Below, in pieces: positions 58,291-64,000 of a DNA stretch of 64,000 nt (its first letter is position 1; each line of letters starts with the position of its first letter). Source of the DNA: an uncultured Lachnospiraceae bacterium (lineage in GTDB: Bacteria > Bacillota > Clostridia > Lachnospirales > Lachnospiraceae); the NCBI GenBank assembly GCA_934292725.1, contig CAKQXY010000017.1, positions 1 to 64,000 on the forward strand, given 5' to 3'. Under the pieces are notes generated by a model, which did not search any database, had not been told where the DNA came from, and worked only from the letters and a program-made list of their open reading frames with translations. A program made the translations under genes and the position numbers.

Positions 58291-60041
58291 TGAACTGTCA
58301 GGATCAGATTTATTCAGAGGAATATAGTGATTTTATTGGAAATCGAAGTCTTATTGAGTCAAAGTACGGTCTTGATTGTAAACAGCCATTGGGTGCTATG
58401 TTTGCATCTCTTTACCTGAAGCTTTCGGATGGATATGAAGATGGAACTGTCTATGGCTATTATAACATTCCAAAGCTGTTTGGTTTGCAGGATACAGGAA
58501 GTATGGAAGCATCTGGTATTTTGCAGGTAAGGGAAAATCCAGATCTTAAGCTTGATGGAAGTGGTGTTTTGATTGGATTTGTGGATACAGGAATTGATTA
58601 TGCAGGTTCCATTTTTCTAAAACAAGATGGAACAACGAGAGTAATAGCAATCTGGGATCAGACAATACCGGCCGAAAGCCCAATCAGACTGCCAGAGCTT
58701 CCAACAACGCTAGAGAACATTACAAGAACACCAGAAGGATTTTTATATGGAAGCGAATTTACGCATGAGCAGTTGAATGTAGCAGTAAAAATGGAAGATG
58801 CTTATGAAGGAATTTCATCAAGGGATGAAAATGGACATGGAACTTTTTTGGCTTCTATAGCGGCAGGAAATGAGCTTCCAGATGGAAGCTTTACTGGTGC
58901 AGCGCCAAAAGCAGATATTGCAATGGTAAAGTTAAAGCCTGCTAAGAATCGCCTGCGAGCTTATTATCAGATTAAAGAGGATGCGGCGGCCTATCAGGAA
59001 AATGATATTATGGCAGGTGTTCTTTATCTTGTATCGTTAGCAAAGAAGCGTCAGCAGCCACTTGTGATTTGTCTGGGACTGGGAACGAATGCTGGATCAC
59101 ATCGAGGCAGCTTGCCGCTTGCAAGAATGCTTGAAGAGCTTGGAAGTTCTGTTGGCATCACAATTGTGGCAGGAACAGGAAATGAGACATCAAGAGGTCA
59201 TCATTTTGAAGGACAAATTTCATCAGAAAGCGGATATGAGGATGTAGAGATCCGTGTGGCAGAGGGAGAGAATGGCTTCTTTCTTGAATTGTGGGCAAGT
59301 GCACCAGAAACATATTCAGTTGCGATACGTTCTCCGAATGGAGAAGTAATTCCAAGAATATATGTGAGGCCAGGGCGTATTGAAATTTTAAATTTTGCAC
59401 TGGCACAGACAAGAGTGGAGCTTTCGTATAGACTTTCTGTTACGGGAACAGGTGAGTTTCTTGCACTGCTTCGCTTTATCAATATTACACCAGGTGTCTG
59501 GACAGTACGTGTATATAATGATCTTTTTATAACAGGTCATTATCATATGTGGCTTCCGGTAGAATCATTTTTGAGGCAGGATACTGTATTCCTTCGTCCT
59601 TCAGAATTTATAACGCTTACTTCGCCGTCTGATGCAGCAAATGTGATTTCAGTCAGCAATTACAATCATCAAAATAATAGTATTTACTTGTATTCAGGGC
59701 GTGGCTATACTACAGATGGCCGGATTTGTCCAGATTTGGCGGCGCCTGGCGTTGGAATTGAAGGCTTTACATCGTCGTTATCAGGTGTGGGAAATGAACT
59801 TCGTCGTGTACAAAGAAGTGGTTCAAGTGCTGCAGCAGCACATATGGCGGGTGCAGCGGCATTATTTTGTCAGTGGACAAGAGAAAGTGGGATTCGCTAT
59901 TTTAGCAGTACAGACGTAAAGACGTATTTTATAAGAGGTGCAAAAAGAGATTCATCGAGAACATATCCTAATAGGGAATGGGGATTTGGAACGCTTGATT
60001 TGTATGGTGTTTTTAGAAATCTTCAGACGCAGATTTTCTGA
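58290..60041 (+). CDS. S8 subtilisin-like peptidase, CspB-type architecture
   Basis: A 583-residue serine protease with the full triad: Asp in GVLIGFVDTGIDYAG (about residue 98), His in DENGHGTFLASIAAG (about 185), Ser in RSGSSAAAAHMAGAA (about 513). The insertion between His and Ser containing a jelly-roll-like segment (EDVEIRVAEGENGFFLELW) is the CspB layout known from clostridial germination proteases. No signal peptide. Start TTG with AGGGAG eight bases upstream. Its role here is unclear; it may act on spore or cytosolic proteins rather than glycans. Confidence 0.87.
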   Translation: MNCQDQIYSEEYSDFIGNRSLIESKYGLDCKQPLGAMFASLYLKLSDGYEDGTVYGYYNIPKLFGLQDTGSMEASGILQVRENPDLKLDGSGVLIGFVDTGIDYAGSIFLKQDGTTRVIAIWDQTIPAESPIRLPELPTTLENITRTPEGFLYGSEFTHEQLNVAVKMEDAYEGISSRDENGHGTFLASIAAGNELPDGSFTGAAPKADIAMVKLKPAKNRLRAYYQIKEDAAAYQENDIMAGVLYLVSLAKKRQQPLVICLGLGTNAGSHRGSLPLARMLEELGSSVGITIVAGTGNETSRGHHFEGQISSESGYEDVEIRVAEGENGFFLELWASAPETYSVAIRSPNGEVIPRIYVRPGRIEILNFALAQTRVELSYRLSVTGTGEFLALLRFINITPGVWTVRVYNDLFITGHYHMWLPVESFLRQDTVFLRPSEFITLTSPSDAANVISVSNYNHQNNSIYLYSGRGYTTDGRICPDLAAPGVGIEGFTSSLSGVGNELRRVQRSGSSAAAAHMAGAAALFCQWTRESGIRYFSSTDVKTYFIRGAKRDSSRTYPNREWGFGTLDLYGVFRNLQTQIF

Positions 60042-60045
60042 AGTC

Positions 60046-60099
60046 GTTACAGTTCACGGATGTATGTTACAAAAGCCCTTCGGTGCAATGGTTTCGTCG
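60046..60099 (+). repeat. Second copy of the 16.7-kb interspersed repeat end
   Basis: A 54-base segment after the S8 gene starts GTTACAGTTCACGG and ends with a 28-base block (60072-60099) identical to the reverse strand of 16714-16741. Only one end of the larger element is present here. No gene lies in it. Confidence 0.65.
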
Positions 60100-60231
60100 C
60101 CAATGAAAAAATACTATACATATTCAAGAAAAAGAGGTATAATATCAACAGATATTTCGGTAAAAATGGCGAAAAATCTGTCGAAAAAAATATTATGCAT
60201 CAAACGAAAGGGATGAAAGGAGAAAATCAAT

Positions 60232-61974
60232 ATGGAGATGCAAAATCAGATAAAAGAATATGTGGCACAATATGAAAAGGAAGTTCGAAAACTGGCAGAC
60301 CAGTTAAGAAATGAGTGCATGCCACAGCCAACAGAGGAACTTTTTAGCGAATTTGAAACAAATGGAAACCGTATGCGCTATGAGGCTGTTTACTTTGGAA
60401 GAAGAAAGTTCTTATCAGTGCTTGGTCTTGCAAGTGTGATCTGGCATGAAAAAGAAGATATTCAAAAGTTAGAAGAGGTAATAAGGGAAATTTGTGCAGA
60501 GGAGTGCTGGGCACTTCCGGCGCATGTGAGAAGAAAGGAAAATCCAAATTGGAGAGGTGTAATTGATCTTTTTGCAAGTGAAACGGGTCAGACACTTGCA
60601 CATATTACAACTCTTTTAAAGGATGAGCTTTCAGAAGAAGTTATTACGCTTGCACAAAACGAAGTGAAGGCTCGTATTCTTAAGCCATTTATAGAGTCGA
60701 AGGTGCCATATGCAAGCTGGGAACAGGCAACGAATAATTGGAATGCTGTTTGCTGTGGCAATGTGGGAAGTGCAGCTCTTCTTCTTATGAAGGAAGGAAC
60801 AGAAAAGAAAAAACTGTTAGAACGACTTAATTATGCACTGGAAAATTATTATTTAGAAGGCTTTGGCATGGACGGTGCATGTCAGGAGGGTCTTGGTTAC
60901 TGGGTATATGGTTTTACGTATTTTACATTATTTGCGTTAGCACAAAGAGAATACAATCCATCAAAGGATCTTATGGCATCTGAAAAGGTAAATGCAATAG
61001 CTCATTTTCAACAGAAGTGTTATTTTGCCGGAGGCCGTACTATTAGCTTTTCTGATGGTGATTCAAGAGGAACATATCCGATGGGACTTACCTGCTGCCT
61101 GGCAGATCAGTACAGTGATATTCGTTTTCCAGATACATTATATGCGCAAAAGCTTGATGGAGACAGTTGTTGGAGATGGGTTGGCATTTACTGGAACTGG
61201 TATTGGACACATCGCTATTTGGTCGATGTACAGAATAAAAAGGCAGAAGAACCAAAGCCGTTAGAGCAAAGCGGTATGTGCATTTTGCAGGATGCGCAGT
61301 GGTGTATTTTAAGAGGTGCAAAGCAAACAGCTGTTATTGCAAAGGGTGGTAATAATGGTGAATCACATAATCATAATGATGTAGGAAGTTTTTTGTATCT
61401 GGCAGATGGAGAAGCTTTTCTTGATGATTTGGGTGCAGGAGAATACACAAAGGATTATTTCTCTGAAAAACGTTATGAGATTTTCTGTAATAGAGGCGAA
61501 AGCCACAATATTCCGATCATTGGAGATGTTGATCAAAAGGCAGGAAAGGAATATTGTGCCGACAGATTTGAATTAACGACAGATCGTAATATTCTGATTT
61601 CATTTGCAAAGGCATATGGAATTGAGTCACAAAAGGCATATCGTGAAATTTGGCTTGATGAAAATACGGGAAAACTTACTGTATGTGATTATATTCAGTG
61701 CAGACCGGGTGTTGAAGTTTGTGAAAATCTTGTTACCAGACTGCCTGTAAGTGTTGAAAATGATAGTGTAGTAATTCATGGAGAAAAGCATTGTGCTATT
61801 TTACATGCAGAGGGACGCAAGGGTGAATTTAAAATCAAAACAGTAGAACATTTAAACCACCAGGGTATATTGGAGAATATTAATGTCATTCGCTGGGAAG
61901 TTTGCTGTGAAGAGCCGCAAAACAGCAAAATTGGTATTGCAGACAGCAAAATTTGTCTGTACATAACAGAATAA
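60232..61974 (+). CDS. Heparinase II/III-like protein
   Basis: A 580-residue protein with a helical N-terminal part and a beta-sandwich C-terminal part. The signature NNGESHNHNDVGSFLYLADG (about residues 374-393) followed by GEAFLDDLGAGEYTKDYFS is that of heparinase II/III C-terminal domains, where the His and Tyr act in beta-elimination of uronic-acid glycans. No signal peptide. The substrate could be a uronate-containing oligosaccharide imported by the ABC system. GAAAGGAG precedes the ATG. Confidence 0.85.
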   Translation: MEMQNQIKEYVAQYEKEVRKLADQLRNECMPQPTEELFSEFETNGNRMRYEAVYFGRRKFLSVLGLASVIWHEKEDIQKLEEVIREICAEECWALPAHVRRKENPNWRGVIDLFASETGQTLAHITTLLKDELSEEVITLAQNEVKARILKPFIESKVPYASWEQATNNWNAVCCGNVGSAALLLMKEGTEKKKLLERLNYALENYYLEGFGMDGACQEGLGYWVYGFTYFTLFALAQREYNPSKDLMASEKVNAIAHFQQKCYFAGGRTISFSDGDSRGTYPMGLTCCLADQYSDIRFPDTLYAQKLDGDSCWRWVGIYWNWYWTHRYLVDVQNKKAEEPKPLEQSGMCILQDAQWCILRGAKQTAVIAKGGNNGESHNHNDVGSFLYLADGEAFLDDLGAGEYTKDYFSEKRYEIFCNRGESHNIPIIGDVDQKAGKEYCADRFELTTDRNILISFAKAYGIESQKAYREIWLDENTGKLTVCDYIQCRPGVEVCENLVTRLPVSVENDSVVIHGEKHCAILHAEGRKGEFKIKTVEHLNHQGILENINVIRWEVCCEEPQNSKIGIADSKICLYITE

Positions 61975-61990
61975 GCCGAGTATAATTGGA

Positions 61991-62020
61991 TGGGCAGGTA
62001 GTAACCTGCCTATTCTTTTA
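61991..62020 (+). terminator. Terminator after the heparinase-like gene
   Basis: GGCAGGT (61993-61999), loop AGTA, ACCTGCC (62004-62010), then TATTCTTTT. Confidence 0.7.
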
Positions 62021-62037
62021 AAAGATGGGAGAAATAA

Positions 62038-64000
62038 ATGAGAAAGAAACAGTTAAAAACAAGAATAAGTGCATTTCTTATGGCTGTTTCTCTTTCTGTA
62101 GCGGGAAGCTTTACGGGAGTAAAAACAATACCGGCAGCAGAAGAAATGAGTACAACCGACATTAGCTTGTATCAGGAAGAGAATCAGACGCAAGAGAAAA
62201 TCGAAGTGCAAACAGAGTCTAGTCCACAGCTAGAAACTTCAGCAGCAATAACAGAAAGCATACAGCCAGAGAGCACACAGCCAGAAAGTACACAGCCAGA
62301 AAGTCCATCGTTAGAGACTGAGTCAACGATAGAAACAGCTTCTGAACATGAAGAAACAACAGTGGGAGAAGATGTAAGTGAAACAATAATTATTGAAACG
62401 ACAGCAGAAGGATCATATGAAGAGTCTTCTGAGGAAGTATCGTCGGAAGAAATGACAGAGGAGTTAACTGAAGAAGAGTCGACTGAGGAAATAGAAGAGG
62501 AAACTACTGAGTTTGAATATGGAATCGATTTTCTTGATCTTGGAGATGTGACTCAGATTATTCAGATTTCGTCATGTCGGATAGAGGGAAGCCAAGTAAT
62601 TGTCAAGGGCAAGATTAATCATAAGTTTAAGACAGCAGATGAGAAATTGTATCTGTTTGAGGAGCCAATGTATCAAAAAGACATTACAGGCAGTCCGATT
62701 GCAGATGTGAAAAAAGAAGATACGTTTGAATTTTCTGTTCCGCTGAATAATAATACAGCACAGTCAAAATTGTATTCCAAATTTTTTGTTGGAATGAAAT
62801 TTAGGGATGGTACGTATCAAGCACTCAGTGATGGCTGTTTTATTACAAATCCAGAAGCATTGGCAGAAAATCAGTCATCATATCCGCAGGCAAGAAGCAA
62901 AAAAGGACTGCTTACAGATACTGCTTTTGGAACAGATATTGAAGAATTAGGCCTTAGTTATACAAATGTAAATATTATAATGAATGAGCTAATTAATGGC
63001 AGCGGATATTCTTATACATATAATGGAAAAACATATCAGTATTCGTCAAATTGTATTGCTAAGTTAGATCAAACACTTCTTATGTACGACCGAAATAATA
63101 TTATTGTGAATGCGATTTTATTATGGCAGCCAGATCAAAACCCACATAGCTTTGGCTATCCTGGTGCAAATGCATCAATTGGTGCATATCATGGATGGAA
63201 CGTTGTCTCGAAGGAAGGAATTGAATGTATTTCAGCAGCACTTCATTTTCTTGGAGAGCGATATGGCAGAAGTGATCATGCATATGGACATATTGCAAGC
63301 TGGACAGTTGGAAATGAGGTTAATGCAGATACCTCGTGGAATTATACAGGTCACCAGTCAGCGCCAGATTATGCATATATTTATACCAATATGATGAGAA
63401 TTACAAGCCAGGCAGTGAAAAGTAGCTGTGCACATGCGCGAGTTTTTATGTCATTAGACATGTATTGGCATGGTGTGTCTGGAGGAACACGTTATGATGG
63501 AAAAGAGCTGATTGACTATGTCAACACTTACATGAAGGCAGAGGGTGATATTGAATGGGGAGTAGCATTCCATCCATATGGAAATCCACTTACGGAGGCA
63601 GAGTGGTGGAATGATAATGCAACCTTTAATGAAAATGCGGTTTTTATCTCAATGGAGAATATTTCAGTTTTAACTGGATATTTGTGCAAAAATGGACTGA
63701 GAAATCCAGATGGCTCCGTAAAGCATGTGATATTGTCTGAGCAGGGATATACATCACATTCTTTTAACCAGGGAAATGTAGAGTGGAAGCAGGCGGCGGC
63801 ACTTGCTTATGCGTATTATGTGACTGAAGCCAATCCTTATATTGATGCATTTATTGCAATGAGAGAAGTAGATGCGAAGCCGGAGGCAGACGCGGGAATA
63901 CATCAGGGACTTTGGTATAATGATGAAAATAAAGCATGGTGTACATTTGCAAAGAAGCCTGCGTGGACGGTGTGGAAATACATTGATACAGATCAGTCAT
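62038..64000 (+). CDS. Secreted DUF5722-like protein (3' end outside window)
   Basis: At least 654 residues; the frame is open at the window edge. ATG 62038 follows GGGAGAAATA. A signal peptide of about 34 residues ends PAAEE. Next is a Ser/Thr/Glu/Pro-rich linker (about 38-160) with QPEST repeats, as in wall-attached proteins. The globular part (from about 165) includes GMKFRDGTYQALSDG and, from about 300, a TIM-barrel-like segment with HIASWTVGNEVNADTSW (about 419-435) and VILSEQGYTSHS (about 564-575), where the Glu residues sit like acid/nucleophile of clan A glycosidases. This fits DUF5722. It is probably an extracellular glycan enzyme of the locus. Confidence 0.8.
   Translation, partial: MRKKQLKTRISAFLMAVSLSVAGSFTGVKTIPAAEEMSTTDISLYQEENQTQEKIEVQTESSPQLETSAAITESIQPESTQPESTQPESPSLETESTIETASEHEETTVGEDVSETIIIETTAEGSYEESSEEVSSEEMTEELTEEESTEEIEEETTEFEYGIDFLDLGDVTQIIQISSCRIEGSQVIVKGKINHKFKTADEKLYLFEEPMYQKDITGSPIADVKKEDTFEFSVPLNNNTAQSKLYSKFFVGMKFRDGTYQALSDGCFITNPEALAENQSSYPQARSKKGLLTDTAFGTDIEELGLSYTNVNIIMNELINGSGYSYTYNGKTYQYSSNCIAKLDQTLLMYDRNNIIVNAILLWQPDQNPHSFGYPGANASIGAYHGWNVVSKEGIECISAALHFLGERYGRSDHAYGHIASWTVGNEVNADTSWNYTGHQSAPDYAYIYTNMMRITSQAVKSSCAHARVFMSLDMYWHGVSGGTRYDGKELIDYVNTYMKAEGDIEWGVAFHPYGNPLTEAEWWNDNATFNENAVFISMENISVLTGYLCKNGLRNPDGSVKHVILSEQGYTSHSFNQGNVEWKQAAALAYAYYVTEANPYIDAFIAMREVDAKPEADAGIHQGLWYNDENKAWCTFAKKPAWTVWKYIDTDQS

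Noticed and set aside
62266..62330. Tandem short repeats that could be taken for a CRISPR or minisatellite
   Set aside because: They are in frame and encode QPEST units of a Pro/Ser/Thr/Glu linker in a secreted protein; no spacers.

Overview
The window reads as a chromosomal segment of a spore-forming, gut-type Clostridia, most likely Lachnospiraceae. The basis is moderate-to-low GC Firmicutes codon use, strong AGGAGG-type ribosome sites, a GerA-family spore germination protein, a Csp-like subtilase and a host- or plant-glycan locus built around a GH112 phosphorylase. No rRNA or tRNA gene was recognised. All family assignments come from reading motifs, not from database searches.

Layout. (1) 0-5.7 kb: housekeeping and accessory genes (TauE-type permease, GNAT, metallo-beta-lactamase-fold hydrolase, queH, acyltransferase 3, Rossmann protein). 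(2) 5.8-12.1 kb: a Dpp/Opp-type peptide or nickel ABC importer (binding protein, two permeases, two ATPases) followed by an amidohydrolase. (3) 12.1-17.3 kb: an ABC-2 exporter behind a long folded leader, a DUF362 protein, a small unknown gene, an inverted-repeat element and a NUDIX hydrolase. (4) 17.4-43.7 kb: a type III-D-like CRISPR-Cas island. (5) 43.8-49.9 kb: double GNAT, GerA protein, ilvN, ilvC, clpX. (6) 49.9-64 kb: AraC regulator, sugar ABC importer, unknown 154-aa protein, beta-helix protein, GH112 phosphorylase, S8 peptidase, heparinase II/III-like protein and a secreted DUF5722-like protein running off the end.

The CRISPR island is the centre of interest. A lone cas6 ends in a solitary CRISPR-repeat-like element. 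After a GNAT-RsgA fusion gene come leader/array 1 and a broken DUF6431-like gene. The adaptation operon follows: a CARF-HEPN protein, cas1, cas2, and a 961-aa fusion of a reverse transcriptase with an archaeo-eukaryotic-type primase-polymerase (AEP) and a Cys-containing C-terminal region. Leader/array 2 follows this operon. Its 181-bp leader is about 94% identical to leader 1, so the adaptation module sits between two copies of the same leader. Each array has three repeats and two spacers. Next are small membrane or amphipathic ORFs, one split by an IS3-family element. The effector operon comes last: cas10 without an HD domain and with AGDE in place of GGDD, csx10, a tandem Cas7, csx19-like, a TIGR03986-type RAMP and a 770-aa Csx1-like CARF-HEPN protein. 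A WYL-domain regulator interrupted by two in-frame TAG codons closes the island.

Inferred working model: Cas6 processes the repeats at a GNRA-capped hairpin to leave an 8-nt handle. RT-AEP with Cas1-Cas2 captures RNA- or DNA-derived spacers into either leader. Cas10 makes cyclic oligoadenylate (if the AGDE site is active) and this triggers the two CARF-HEPN RNases.
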